A stretch of DNA of 64,000 nucleotides from Thamnaconus septentrionalis (GCA_009823395.1 CM020506.1:7530001-7594000), one strand, 5' to 3'; shown: positions 45,211 through 58,678, counted from the stretch's first letter. Notes: generated from the letters alone by a model not told the origin. Translations and numbers: made by a program.

Positions 45211-45229
45211 TTATACTTGCGAGCTGAAT

Positions 45230-45897
45230 GGTGAACTGGGCGGGCGCTGTTGCACGTGCTCTGAATGGGGAAGACGGGCTCGCGTCGCGTTTCTCACGTC
45301 CAATCGATCCGCGCTCGCGGGAGGAGCGAGGAGCGACGGCGGCGGCAGCGGCAGCGAAACTCAGTCCCGCATCACCAGCACGCCATCACTCTCATCAGCA
45401 TCTCTCCTGCGACCGCCGGGACGCCTCCGCGCGACGGTCACGCGCAGGGGTATGAACTTGTGAGGGGAGTGTTGAGTGTTTGCGCCCCCTCCCCTCCCCT
45501 CCCCTCCCCTCTCCAAAAAAAAACCCAAAAAACCCCGCTCCCGTCAGCCAGGTTGTGTCTTGACCGGAAGAATAGAACGACGTACTTTTGATGACTTTCC
45601 CCCCCTGCGCGGCTGCTCTCCAGGCGGGACGCGCTGAGCTCACTATGCCGGCTGGGACCGCGGCGCCTCTGCTCGAACTCGGCTAACCCCACTAAACCGG
45701 CTCTGGAGGACACCACCACGAGCACCCTTGAACCACCACGACCACCAGACCACCACCAGCAGCAGCAGCTTCGAGCCGCTCAGAGGCTCCCAGGGATTGC
45801 CCCGTTTGGAGGAGAAACCCGCCGGAGAGGCAGCAGGAAGGAGGAGATCTCACCTGGATCCACACTGTGATCATGACAAGCGAGTTCACACATCTGG
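45230..45897 (+). promoter_or_regulatory. CpG-rich block, candidate promoter and first exon (TAFA4?)
   Basis: Dense CpG (GCGCTCGCGGGAGGAGCG, GACGGCGGCGGCAG) sits in otherwise AT-balanced DNA. It ends at a consensus-like donor CATCTGG|GTAAGG at 45,897/45,898. An ATG at 45,873 opens nine codons before that splice, so the exon is probably a 5' UTR. Assignment to TAFA4 rests on position and strand between EOGT and the signal-peptide exon at 60,154. Confidence 0.45.
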
Positions 45898-46504
45898 GTA
45901 AGGTTGCTTTCATTCTATTCACTTCATTTAGATGTCTGTTTTTGTTTTGTTTTTTTTTTTTTTAACGATTATTATTAATTTTTTTTTTGGGAGGGTTGGG
46001 GGGTCAGCTACGGGCTTCGACTGTGAAATATTCGGACCGGGGTGGACTAGGGCTCGAGGCTGGCTGGCTGGCTGCCTGACTGGCTGAGGCGCTCAATGAG
46101 CGGCTGAGCCCGAGATCAACTTTAAGAAGCGTTTCCTCAGAGAGCGGCGGCAGCAAGGCTTCCGATCGGACCTGAAACCCAAACCCACCTTGATCCCCGA
46201 GTGATCCCGCTCTTGACGCGCAATTAGCCTGCGTAAAGTCGAAATACCCTCCCACCCCCTCCACCGACCCTCTTCTCCCAACCTCAGTCCTTCTGCGCGC
46301 ACTTCGCCTGTTGTCTTTGGACAAGGGGAGAGAGGTGCGCGGTTTCCTTCCTTACATAAGGATTCGTTTCTGAGCTCATTCTTCAGCCCACTGAGTGGTT
46401 CCTGTCCCGCGGATCGAGCTCATTCCATTCCACGCGCCCTCCCCTCCGCGCGGACCACGAACCGAGCAAGGGGAAGACCGCGCGCAACCAAGGGAGCTCA
46501 GACT

Positions 46505-46549
46505 GAGAGAGAGAGAGAGGGGGAGAGAGAGAGAGAGAGAGAGAGAGAG
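46505..46549. repeat. (GA)n microsatellite
   Basis: GA run with a short GGGG interruption. Confidence 0.9.
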
Positions 46550-47380
46550 CCAGGTTGCGCGCCGAGGCTGCGAGGTGCGTTACGGAACCAAGTGTGGACA
46601 CACTCTACTGGACACGTATACGCACGCCCTCCCCCCCCCTTCTCTCTCGTGCATACACATTCTATGAGAGGGGAAATTGCTCGGTGCATGTTAATAGGCG
46701 CTGTAATGAGAGCCAGCCCCTATTGCGTTGTAATTGTTAGTCATCCTTGTCTCCACCTCCCCCAAACTCCCATCACCCGCCATCACCATCACCATCGCCC
46801 CCTCCTCCCCCCCTCCTTCCTCTGCTCCTCCTCCACCTCAGATCCGCAATTTCGACTGTTTTGAAAGAGTTTAATTATGATTGCCCCGCTGTTTATTCAT
46901 TATTATTCATTTTAATTTTTTTTTACTGCGCAGAAAGTGGTGTCATTAGTGTGTAACTGGGGACGAGGGGTTGAGGGAAAAGGGGTGGGAGGCGGGGGGA
47001 GGAAGGGTGCGGGGGGAGGGGTGCGGGGCAGGTGAAGAGGATCGGTCAGCGGACTTAATTCTCATTGACAGTCACATTAACACAAGAGCAGCGCTCTTAA
47101 TCCTGGGGAGATTACTCTCTCCAACCTGACCCCCTGTCACCGAGACGTCCTCATCCCTCACTCTCTCCCCCTCCCCCCGTCTCTCTCTCTGCTCCTGCAC
47201 ACACATGGGTGCACACACATGCCTTCACACACACATGCACGTGCACACACACACCAGTACAGGCGCAGCAGCCTGATGTCTTGCTGTGCTCTCTTACCTG
47301 TCTGCACTAGATGACTTCTCCTCTGTCTTTGTCACCCCTTTCTTTCCCTCCCTTGCTCACACCCCACCCTCTTGCACCTG

Positions 47381-47390
47381 ACACACACAC

Positions 47391-47446
<56 letters not shown>
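47381..47446. repeat. (AC)n microsatellite
   Basis: About 33 AC units with one CG interruption. Confidence 0.95.
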
Positions 47447-47448
<2 letters not shown>

Positions 47449-48014
47449 AGCAATTACTCCACTCCCCAGGCTCGCCTCTCATCTGGACCCTTACCTCTTC
47501 TTTATCCCCCTCTTCCTCCCATCGTGGCTCCCAGCGGTGGGACGGCCATCGTCCTCAGGGGGCCGCTGGGGCTCTGCGCGTTCCCCCCCACCACCCACCC
47601 CCAACTAACTTACCCCACGGAGGGCTGTTCAGGATGACTGGCTGCGAACGAGGGGGGAATGAATTGTGTGCATTTGCGATTGTGCGCGGGGACACATTGA
47701 GGCAATTGTCGGCGAGGCGACGGACGGCGGAGAGGAGAGGAGGTGGGGAGAGGAGGAGGGCGAAGGAGGAGGCGGGAGAAATGAGCTGGAGAGACAGAAG
47801 AAATATTTGTGAGAGATGAGGCGAGAATAGAAGATGGTGCGTCTGTGTGTGTGTGTGTGTGCACGCGCAGAGATAAAGAGGCAGAGCCTGTGTATGTGAA
47901 ATGACCTGAGTGTGCTTGAGCGTGGCTAGATGTAAGTAATAGCAGGAACTGGCTGCACAATGGAATCTTGCAAATCTGTGCACTCGTTCATGTGTAATGG
48001 ACAGAAAACACTAC

Positions 48015-48061
48015 GAGGAGGAGGAGGAGGAGGAGGAGGAGGAGCAGGTGGAGGAGGAGGT
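48015..48061. repeat. (GAG)n repeat
   Basis: GAG/GGA trinucleotide run with a CAG interruption. Confidence 0.85.
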
Positions 48062-48993
48062 GATGAGTTTCCTCGTGCACAGACACATCTCAGATGACAC
48101 GAACTGGATGAGCAAACAGAGATCTCGCTGGCAGGACAAGTGAAGCGACAGGCCAACGAGCGACTGGAGATCACCTCCGCAGCGCCGCTGCTGGCGTTGA
48201 GAGATTGTCTGCGATGAAGAGATATTTCCTCCCCGGGAAGGAGGTGAAGGGGAGCGAAGGGAAGAGAGGGCAGGGGCATTCTTTCATGTCAAGTGCAGAG
48301 AGATGGAGGAAGGCCACGCATTTGTAAGTGACAGCATCCTGAGAGTTTTTTTTTTTTTTTAAATGAGTTTCTGACTGCGCTGTGGCTTCAGAAGCGCCAT
48401 GCAGGCGCAGTGCTGGACTCTGAAACCGTGCACGGAGAACATCCTGGCTGATTCCCTCGTCCTCGAGAGGAGATCTGACACTAATGGAGGGGGAGATAAC
48501 GAGATCGATGAGCAGCGCCGTGTATCTGTTTCTGGTCCCCACCGCAAAAACCACAGCGGGACAGGAGGTCGCGACCCTTGGTCGTAAAGAGAGGTTAAAG
48601 TTCAGTCTTTTGCGAAAGACCAGAACGGCTGCTGTGTGATTAGCCAGTTGCAACTCTGCTGAACGGCTCAGTGGGAGTCACGATTCAGCCTCACGCCTGC
48701 TTAAAAGATGAAAGATGGGCAGAAGTTCTTTCATTTATTCACGATTTGAAACTCTGTGTATTTTAGGTTCTCAGTTTTGTTTAACCTTTGAGCCACATTT
48801 TAATCACCAATAGATTCAAGCTTTGCATTATATTGCAGAAATATGGAAGATTAAAATCATCATCAGAAATAATCCTTTCCTCTCACGGCCGCTGTCCTAG
48901 CTTTCCTTGTTTTTTCTGCTTCGGCGATGGTTAGAGCTCTAACGGACCTCAAGCTGGTGTCTGCGCGGCCGTCCCGTCTGTCGCTCAGTCAGT

Positions 48994-49521
48994 CGTTGCA
49001 TTTCCATGACAGTTTTTCGCAAAATAAAAGCGATATTTCAAAAAATTTAAGTACAACTGTAATGTGCAGGTGTTTCCATTGAATGTTTTGAATGGCGTGA
49101 AGCGCATAAACCGTAATTCTTATAAAATCTCGTCCCGCGAGACTTACGAGAATTACGTTTGCTTTTGTTTGTTACGTCTGTTTGCTGTCAAGAATGGTTG
49201 TTCTATTTTTCTCTTTGATTATTTGTAAAAAAATATTCTGTCTCCACCTCTGTCCAAACATAACGCGCCATTTTCACTTGAAGTGAACGGGTTACGTGAT
49301 CCTGTACGTCACGTCCTCTGACGTGTAAATGCGAAAAAAGTGTTTCCATGACACTTTTGCGACATACCTCTATATCGATATGTCTGAAAAACCACCTCAT
49401 GAGAGCGTGAAAACATTTTAGCCATATCTGCGAGGTTTTTCGACGTTTAGGTGTTTCCATGACCAGTTTTTTATTGCGATATTTAAGTTTTATGCAATTC
49501 TATGGGTCATGGAAACATAGC
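48994..49521. mobile_element. MITE-like element (about 0.53 kb)
   Basis: The left end CGTTGCATTTCCATGAC and right end GTCATGGAAACATAGCTAG are imperfect inverted copies. The word GTGTTTCCAT recurs internally at about 49,068, 49,339 and 49,449. There is no transposase frame. Consistent with a non-autonomous DNA transposon. Superfamily not assigned. Confidence 0.6.
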
Positions 49522-51862
49522 TAGTGACCACCCTACCAAGCCCACCCTTCACGCTGCTTCTAATTCCAATCCTGCGGGTCCTGCTTTGACTGACAGCGCT
49601 GGCTGCCAGTGGTCCCGCCCCCTGATCCATCCCCGGAGGAGACGTCCAAAGGCACAGCGGCGCCGTCTGAACGGGTGCTGCTCCCGAGACTTAAAGCTAG
49701 TCGACAGACTTCAGGGGTTATTGGATTACTCTTCACTTTTACGCACTCCATTTTTATTGGGAAACATCTGTGCCCAAATTTGGATTAATCCGGTTAATCT
49801 GAGCCAACCAGCAGAGACTTTTGAGGACGGTGCGGCTGCCTGGCCGTGACTTGAAAGTGGGATCACGTCGCGACAAAGTTTCTGGAGGAGATTTTCTCTC
49901 GTCTCACTTTTGACCATGACTGAAGTAGAGCGAGTGACAGCAATGATTTCAAGTCACAGTCTTCTGTCTCTCACCTTGGATACAATCTGCTGCTTCCACT
50001 CCTGCGTGTCCATCTGTGCGTCGCCTCCCTCCCCTCCCGTGCGAGACAGCGCCTCCCCTCTGGCAGCCGGCAGATGTGCGCTACCTGTGAGTGACTGTGG
50101 GAGCGTTTGGGTGTGTGAGAAGCTGCCAGCGATGTTCTGCTGTGTGGCGAGGAGGAGGTGCGTTGGTGGCACGGCCCTCCGGCGGTCACGAACAGCCTCA
50201 CCCCACTGGGTGGGGGGTGGAGCGGCGGGGAGCATGAGAAGCACCAGAGGGGGAGAGGCTGGAACAAGCAGAGAGGAGAAAGAGGAGGAGGAGAGAGGAG
50301 CATCAGCGCTGAGGCCAAGTCTGTCAGAGGAGCCAGTGTGAAAAACGCGCACGCTCGCGCTGTGGAGGTGACGGCTTTTGTAATAAAAGACAGAAGGCCG
50401 GCGTCGCCTGCAGGGTCCCGCTCTGCGGTTGACTGATGTCAGTCACCGGCTGACAGAAGCCCCCAGACCCTCCGAGGGACATGCGTCGAGCTGAGGAGGG
50501 TTCAGTCTTTGCTTTCGAGGAGTCGGTGAACTAAGAGTCTGTTCACCTTCTCTGTAAATCACGCAGCAAGTGGGTTTTACTCCCACACACGCACACACAC
50601 GCACTACGCGATGAGATGAATGAGAATTGATGCGTCGCCATCAAGCAACACCTCTCAATTACATTTTATGCAGATGAGAGTGCACTACATGTCCATGTCT
50701 GCTTGTCTATTACAATTTTTGTCTTAATTGCCATCTGTCACTGAGGCGACTGTTTAATTCAGCTAAAAAAAAAGAATGCACACACACGCATGCACACACA
50801 CACACTCAAAAACCACCAAAATGTCTTGTACGTGCCTCAAAACTGAACCACTTGACAGACTCGCTGCTGCCCCCCGAAAAAAATCTGCGGTGCCAAATAG
50901 ATTTTCACAGCTCCAACCTTGAGTTTCCAAAGATGAACGAAACAGCAAAGTTCTACTGACTTTACCAAAGCAAATGATTATTCATTCACCTCTTCTTTGA
51001 CAGCCGTGGCGGTCTCTCCCTCGGAATGCCTGATCACATTCCAGCGGCTACTTATTTACAGTCAGTTGCTCCCCGATAATTCGTTGACTGCAGGGCACCT
51101 TCACGGCACCGCAACAAGGTCTCAGGCCTCAGGAACAACCCAGCGATGACGTCAGGCCTCCAACGTCCGACCACACCTCCCACCATGTACGACACTGGTC
51201 GGTGGAGTTAAATAGATGGATGGAATGATGCAGCAGTTTTCCGATGGGTTCGATTTTCCTCTTGGAAAGTTTGAGAGCAGAACAGGACTTTGGAGTTTGT
51301 GACCGCATATGTTTTTTCTTCATTACTTTCCACTCTTGCAGAACCCCAAGCAGGTGTGTCCATGCTATTATCATGCGGCAGTTTGATGGTTCAAGGTCCA
51401 ATATTGTGCAAAAAATGTAATCGTCGCCAGTGTTTCTGACAATAGATTGTATGTCTCCCTAGAAACAAGTGAGGCCCATCCTTTACTTCTCCATTATGAT
51501 GTCACAGAAGGCACTGAGAGAAGTCCACCCAGCTGTTCACTTTCTCTTCAGTAGCGTCGCTGGAGTGCCTCGTGGGCAACAAAACATCTGCGCCAGCTGG
51601 AAGGAAAACGGATGTTTGTTGGATGAAAAGTCTGAAACTTCATGCAGTAGGGGACCTTTGAAGCTCGTTCCAAGCCAGTGAGACAAAAAGTCACTGCGGA
51701 ATCGCACAAAGCCGCTTTCTGGGCCTGCGTCTGCGGCAAATACGCACAAGACGGCACAAGAACATTTCTTTCAAACCTTTTGGTGTCAACGTTTGTGTCT
51801 GGGATCCATTTAAGATCCTTGCGTGGAATTGTTTTGTCAGGTCGTGCCAACTATGGGTACGG

Positions 51863-51864
<2 letters not shown>

Positions 51865-51911
<47 letters not shown>

Positions 51912-51938
51912 AGCGAGAGAGAGAGAGAGAGAGAGAGT
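51865..51938. repeat. (GT)n-(GA)n compound microsatellite
   Basis: About 22 GT units followed by about 14 GA units with one GAGCGA break. Confidence 0.95.
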
Positions 51939-52992
51939 GGGTTAGAGGACCTGCTTTGTCTCGGAGGAGCAGACTTATGTGATGTCATGCTCCAGAGACC
52001 CGCAGACAAATTAATTCACTTATTGACACTGCTGACACGTCTCAGCGACTTTGTAAAATGAACAATTGATCAGGCTTCCGCTCTCATTTCGCTCTCTCTC
52101 TCACGCGCACGTGCACTTTTTTTTTCCAGATGCTTTTTTTTGCCTTCCTACCGTCCTCCACCACTCTAACTCTCTCTCTCTCTACTACTTTCATCCGTCT
52201 CTCGCCCATGTGTCGGCCAATTCGCAGACAGCACGCATGGTAATTTATGTAATTACAAGCCAGGCATTCCATTAGCAGCAGAGGGGACTGATAAAAACAC
52301 AAAGTCAATTGGGTTGCACGATTTAAAACAAAAAAAAAAAGAAAGTGCAGAGTTTAGAAAGGATGGGATTGGTGTGTGTGTGTTTGTGTGTGTTTGTGTG
52401 TGTGTTTGGACAGTTGTGTTGTACAAATGTGTGCTGTGTGGAAGCCCCATGAGGCCATGAGCCAGTCCGGTACTCCTCCCCATTAGCAGCAGATCTATCA
52501 CGGAGACTAAAGCTTGAAAAAAGAAATACAAAAATAAAATCAATCATATCAAACAAAGCTGAGATCACATCAAGGTCGTTTGTTTGCCGTTTATCGTGAA
52601 CATTTAGGTCATAACAAATGTCTGCGCTCTCCCAGCCTGGCTCTCAGGGCCTCCACCTTTTTCTTTTGACTGCAGCTTTAGAGGACGATCACAGCGAGAC
52701 GCACAAAATGACCCACATGTGGAAAACCGTGATTGTCAGTGCTGCTCTGTGTTCTTGTACAGGTGGGGAAAGGAAGAAATACTTGGCTGCGGGTTTTTGA
52801 AGAGATAATGAGAACCGGGGATGCGCCAACGGTGACGTCAGAAGTGTTTGCCGTATAGTTGATCAATTTTGCATGATGCTCTCACCAACAGTCACACTTT
52901 TCACTCCTGAGGAAGTCTTCGTTAAAGAGCTGAACACTCCAGGCAGGACGTGGATGTGCATTTGCATTAAAAGTTAAGGAAAAAGGTGTAAA

Positions 52993-52994
<2 letters not shown>

Positions 52995-53029
<35 letters not shown>
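52995..53029. repeat. (GT)n microsatellite
   Basis: About 17 GT units. Confidence 0.9.
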
Positions 53030-53644
53030 TTCCCTGGGAATTCGCTGTGGCAGAGCCTTTCTGCGGTGGGAGAGGAGAAGGCAGATAAGTAGCGGAGACA
53101 GCGGCCTTGTTCCGAGCGAGCGGAGCGCTGCGGAAAGACTCTTGCCTCGCCGTCCTAAATCACATTGTTTACTTTTTTCATCAACAAACGGCAGCTGCAG
53201 TCAGCAGCAATGAAAGAGGAGCGACAAACCGTAGGGGGTGGAGGGGCGTGAGGATGGGGGAGTTGGTGGGAGGAGGAACCACATCAATACTGCAGATAGC
53301 TGGCTCGTCTGGAACGGCCAACCTGTCGGAAAGTATTTGTGCGTGTGTGTGTGTGTGTGCAGTCGTCTAAAAGTGTCTCCTCTGTTTTCCACCTTTCCAT
53401 CCATCTGGCCGTGCCAGGGGACACTAACTTCTAATGGCCTGTTATTGCTTTTATTAGAGTGCGCTGGATTTACAGCCCAGGCTCTGCCTCCGAGTGTCAG
53501 CAGCGGTGAGGAGACTTACCCTGATCCGCGCTTGTCCACGATTGGCTGTCTGACTTTTTCAACAACACAGCCAAAAACAAAACAAAACAAAAAGTAGAAG
53601 AGAGGTACTGGGGCCTGGCTATGCTGTGGCTGCGTAACTTTACA

Positions 53645-53760
53645 TCAGGGGTCACCGACCTGTTTGAACCTGAGAGCTTCTTCATGGATCCTGAGCAGGT
53701 CCCCAGACTCCAAGATGGCGGCCCACCCAGCACATACGACGAAAAGGTTTTTGACCTCCA
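53645..53760 (+). mobile_element. Degenerate interspersed repeat fragment
   Basis: Begins CAGGGGTCACCGACCTGTTT, then GAACCTGAGAGCTTCTTCAT. This resembles the CAGGGGTCACCAAC... ends seen on many fish hAT-type non-autonomous elements. The right end is not identified. Confidence 0.4.
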
Positions 53761-54229
53761 CTTTAATGGGCCCATGGAGCATGTGCAGTAGTGTCACTTC
53801 CCATCATGCCTCTGCAACTCACATGATCTATTTGGCCAATCAGAACGATTCTGGAGAACGTCACTTACGCAGCCAATCAGAACGAGCTGAGACACAGCAG
53901 CACGTACAACGTTGTGACGTCACGCTGGGAATAAACTCTTTTCTGCTGATTTTCTGGCATTTACCTTTTTTTTTTAATGACTAAAAGACCATAACTGAAA
54001 AATCTAAAATAGAAACATTTGCTATAAATTGCGTCTCAGGTCACAGTCGTCCAAGATGACATGATGAACAACGTTTCTGTGCAAAACGTGTTTAGTCGTG
54101 GGACTCAGGCTGTCGTCTGACAACAGTGCCTTTATATTGTTACAATGACGATACGCCGCTAGCTGCTGCTATTCCTCCTGCCGTCCAGAGACAATCCCAT
54201 TCGGCCAAACTCCAAACTGGCCTGTCGGT

Positions 54230-54405
54230 GAGAGTGAAACCGGTTGTTTGTCTCGCTCTGTGGCCCTGAGATGAACCAACGACTTGTCCCGTACATAACC
54301 CCGCCTTTCGCGCCAAGACAGCTGGAGCCATCGTCACAGCAACGACCCCCAGCCCCCCGAGTGCGGGACAAGCAAGTGATAGAAAATAGGATGGACGGAT
54401 AATGT
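54230..54405 (+). mobile_element. Fish retroelement 3' tail
   Basis: Carries the full tail order: TGGCCCTGAGATGAACCAAC, GACTTGTCCCGTACATAACC, CCGCCTTTCGCGCC, an imperfect 'AGCTGGAGCCATCG' block, then AGAAAATAGGATGGACGGAT. Same family as 8,164-8,280. A shorter trace, GATAGAAAACTGATGGATGG, lies near 59,170-59,190. Confidence 0.65.
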
Positions 54406-54798
54406 TATAGCCATTGAGTTAACAGTAGAAAAAGTAGTTAACTGACCTCCAGTCAGTCTCGTGAGCCATCTGTGACTCCGTATGTGTCGGCGCCGCTTCC
54501 TCTTTGAGAGATTTTCAGAACAAACTTCTGCCCTGTTAGCAACGTTGCTAGTAGTAAATCTGGATCTTTATTGACAGCAGTCTGGAGGCGTGCCAGGCGG
54601 CCTTGTTCAAATCGACGGTGCAAGCTCTCGGGGCCGTGTGGCTTTACAGTCAGTCGGTTGTACAGTGTGAACACTTTCATTTGAGATTTTTGGCTGTAAA
54701 GATATTTTTTGGAATCAAACAACATCTTCAAAGCCTTCCAGCGTGAGTCCAGCCTAGTGTGGAGGCGATAAGTGAGGGAGTGCAGGGATGTGGAACTG

Positions 54799-54991
54799 TG
54801 TGTGTGTGTGTGTGTGTGTGTATTATTGTCTCGTTGGGTGGGTGTGAAACGTGATGTGTGTGTGTGTGTGTGTGTGTGTGCGCGAGAGAGTAAATAGAGG
54901 GATGATTCTCTCGTAGAGAGTGTGTGGAGCCAGACTTCCTGCTGCGGCAAATAAAACACACATTAGTAGTGTGTGTGTGTGTGTGTGTGTA
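54799..54991. repeat. Cluster of three (GT)n runs
   Basis: GT runs at about 54799-54823, 54856-54883 and 54969-54991, separated by unique sequence. Confidence 0.9.
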
Positions 54992-56105
54992 ATAAAGAAC
55001 GACAGAGAGAGAACGGAAAAGAGGCGGTAGTGAGAGAATGAGGGCAAACACACACACACACAAACGCGCGCGCAGACACAAAGTCACACAAACATCTCGA
55101 GGTCACCGGATCCCGAGTCACTCGGTGGCTCCTCGTGTCGTGCAACAAGGTGGGATTCGGACTTAAGTGCAGGTCGATCAATCGAGCTGTAACGGTACCT
55201 CAGCGCCAAGGCCAGTCTGTGAACTCGGCAGTCAATAGCCGAGGGAGGCGACGGTGCCCAATTCTGCAGCCCTGGCCTCTCTTCTTTCTCCACAGGACCC
55301 GTTTCTACCAAACACACCATCCTCCGCTTCACCTGAAACAGTGAAGGCCAGCAGCAGGTTGAGATTAAAGGCCAGGATAACAATCTGAGCGCAGCATTAG
55401 CTACATTTTCACCAGTTATCCCACTCACTGGCTATTTTATTGTAGAAGAAGACTTTGCAACATGTCCAAAACAGTTTTATGGGGTTTGTGTGTGTGTCTT
55501 TCTGTAAGGACACAATATACTGACTCAATAATCAACAGACAAACCTACTGCGATGCTAACAAATGAGGTAGAGCTGCCATTATGTCATTTCTGAAATATA
55601 TAAATAGAAGGATGTTTTGAGAAAGGTTCCTCCTCTGGTCTCTGGCAGCATTATTCAGAGCTGACAGGAAGCACAAAGTCACCAGGCTGTGGGAGTCCAA
55701 CATGCTGGGGCAGAAGATGTAAAGGGTGTCTTTCCTCTGGACGGGCGCTGGTGTGTCATTTCACTTTTGTCGCCATTTTGTGTTTGCACCGTCTCAAGCG
55801 CTGGGCGAGCTCAGGGACTCGGGGCGGAAAAGACGAGTTGCAGTAGGACTGGAACGGTTTGGGAGTCAGAGGCGGACAAATTGACAGAGGCAGGAAAATT
55901 ACACACTCTGACTGAGTGTTAATATCTTTTTGCAGAAATCTGAAAGGCTTCTGTACCTTCAGCCGTTACATTTTCACTGTCTTTCCGCCTGAGAGAGATG
56001 CACTTTGTTTTACACTGATACGCTTCGTTCTTTCTCTCTCTCTTTACTGCCAGTTCGGCCTGTATCGGAGCGCAGACAATCAGCATAGTGCATTGCTGGT
56101 GCCAA

Positions 56106-56107
<2 letters not shown>

Positions 56108-56150
<43 letters not shown>
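56108..56150. repeat. (GT)n microsatellite
   Basis: About 21 GT units. Confidence 0.9.
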
Positions 56151-56241
56151 CTCTTTAGTCTCGCTGCTTTTCTTTCCCCACCAGAGTTCAGGCAGAAACT
56201 AGATTTAGTTCCAACAAAATCCATATCCTTGTTTGATTCTT

Positions 56242-56265
<24 letters not shown>
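56242..56265. repeat. Poly(A) tract
   Basis: About 24 A residues followed by TTTTAAAATTAATTTTAA. Confidence 0.85.
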
Positions 56266-56272
<7 letters not shown>

Positions 56273-57008
56273 ATTAATTTTAATGAAACATTGTTTTATG
56301 TTTTAAATGAGTACTACCGTTATGTTTTGTTCAAATCAAATGATACCTTGAGTCAAGCACTCTATGGATGAAAATACAGCTTTTGTTGAAAGTAAAAAAG
56401 ATTTGCATTAATCATGCACGGCACAAACATTTTGAAATATATGAGATGTGGAACTCTGGGCAGTGGCCACAAAGAAAATCAACTTTTTCAAATCAACTCA
56501 TTGCAGTTGTCTTGCTTAAGATGCTAATACATTTTAAAAAGAGGGCTGAAGTTGAAGACTGCTGACGGGGGGCAACACCGATGTCGCGAGGCGATTCCGC
56601 TGTTTTCTATTCATGACATGAGCTCTGCCGCGGTGAACAGGACCTTTTTCACCACTGTCCCTATGATATAATCTCCGAGCGACGATCAGCAGAGCATCAG
56701 CAGCTGCTCTCATCATGCACAACCCGTGACCGTGTTTTATTTCCCGACGCCCGGCAGCCGCTGCTGTCCTGATGTGTCAGATGTCCTGCACATGCATCAT
56801 TCAGCCGCCGTGTGTGTGTTTGCCATTGTGTATCTGGTTGTGTCTGTGCGCGTGTGTGTGTGTCTGTGCATGTGTGTGTGTGTGCACAAAGGATGCTGGC
56901 GAATGATGCTGTTTGGATGCAGGGCACACAGATATATTTGTGGCCAAGGTGGGAATGTCTCATTGCATGTCAATGAGCCCCGGTGTCACTCTGGTGTGAT
57001 TACTGCAG

Positions 57009-57012
<4 letters not shown>

Positions 57013-57081
<69 letters not shown>
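57013..57081. repeat. (AC)n microsatellite
   Basis: About 34 AC units without interruption. Confidence 0.95.
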
Positions 57082-57083
<2 letters not shown>

Positions 57084-57169
57084 GGTCAGTGATATAGGAG
57101 GAGGGATCTTATTAGAGATGTGATGTTCTCAAATAATCTCCATCATGTCTGTGCTCTTTTGTTCACGTG

Positions 57170-57171
<2 letters not shown>

Positions 57172-57212
<41 letters not shown>
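57172..57212. repeat. (GT)n microsatellite
   Basis: About 20 GT units, opposite phase to the AC arrays on both sides. Confidence 0.95.
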
Positions 57213-57215
<3 letters not shown>

Positions 57216-57267
57216 CTCCAGCTGCTGACAAATGAGCCTTCACACATTGTGAAGGCCCGGATGGCCA

Positions 57268-57270
<3 letters not shown>

Positions 57271-57355
<85 letters not shown>
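57271..57355. repeat. (CA)n microsatellite
   Basis: About 42 CA units, among the longest uninterrupted dinucleotide runs in the window. Confidence 0.95.
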
Positions 57356-57358
<3 letters not shown>

Positions 57359-57520
57359 TTGGACATTGTATCCCCCAGGAGACTCCGGTGACACACACGT
57401 CCTGTGTGTGTCTGTATGTGTGAGATTGTGTTGACACACCGGACAGAGATCCTGTGTTCTGTGTGTTTGTCACTGTGGAGCCGACAACATCGGCGTGACG
57501 TGTTGCCATGAGGGTGTGAC

Positions 57521-57521
57521 A

Positions 57522-57561
<40 letters not shown>

Positions 57562-57571
57562 CACACACACA
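57521..57571. repeat. (ACGC)n-(AC)n microsatellite
   Basis: About ten ACGC units then five AC units. The alternating purine-pyrimidine sequence favours Z-DNA. Confidence 0.9.
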
Positions 57572-58156
57572 GGCAAACTTTTAAGCTTGCACGATATTAG
57601 ATTCATCGTTTAAAATTCCAACACTGCGCCTAAAATTCTCGGAAAGTCGCTCCCTGTCATCTCTTTCATCTCTCTGACCTGTGCTCTCCCGGGTTTCTTC
57701 CTAAAGACTTGTTTACCTTCTTGGTACCAACCACCAACACTTTGCTTTCACCTGCGTCCACCACCTTTCATTCCAACTGTCTGCCGTGCAGAAATACGCC
57801 GCCCGCCGCTCGCAAGGCACCGTCTCCTTTCGAACCGCTTTAAAAAAAAACAAACATCTGCAGTTAGTTTCTCCACCGCCAGGGGGCAGTGGAGCCACAC
57901 TGTTGGAGGGCGCCGGGGCTCGCTGAGCGCATGACACGTTCCCCAGGATGTCCCTGAGCACAGCGGCGGGCTGAGCCGCATGTCAATGAGCCCCGATGAA
58001 TAATGAAGGTTTGGAAGAGGGGAGAACATTTTGTTATTAATGCTAATCTGTTGTCTTTCATTTAGAGCGCGGTGTTAGTCCCTTTGTCAGGGTGGCCATG
58101 TGGTGAATTAGGCGTGTTGACACACTCGCGCGGAATGGGATGGTAATTTACCCCTC

Positions 58157-58195
<39 letters not shown>

Positions 58196-58678
58196 TGCAC
58201 GCGTGCACGCACAGGAGGCTGCGCTCACCAGAAGCTGTCACTCAGCTGTAATTAGGGAGAGTCTCCTGCTGTCCTCCACCGCTGTTTGAGTTTACCTTAC
58301 AAGCACTGTGCAAATATGTATGCTTTGTGTGTGTGTGTGTGTGTGCATTCTTTTTTCATACATTTGACAATTATGAAAATTTGTGAACCTATTCAACAGT
58401 TTTTTAAAGCACTATTTTGAAACAAATTTATGTTTTGTTCTTTTGCGCCTTGATTCCGTGCATCAGTCTGTGTTTGTGAGCACAGGCAACTGTGTGAATG
58501 TGAGGATTTGTCTCTCTCTCTCTGTGCATGCGTGTGTGTGTGTGTGTGAGAGAGAGGTGTGAGTGTGAGATGTCTAGAGTAGGGATCACATTCAGCCTGG
58601 GGGAAGGTGAACCAATTGTAAACAATGCATCTGACAGACTCCAGGCCTTCACATCTCTGCCATTCATGAGTGTATGAG

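Noticed and set aside
47311..47637. His/Thr-rich frames in the 47.4-kb region
   Set aside because: They are translations of the (AC)n microsatellite.
49910..50341. 143-codon frame in GC-rich DNA
   Set aside because: Overlapping long frames exist on both strands at the same place, which indicates GC-driven absence of stops. No domain is seen.
53645..53990. Complete hAT-like element
   Set aside because: Only the left-end signature is recognisable. No matching right end or target-site duplication was found, so only a fragment is annotated.
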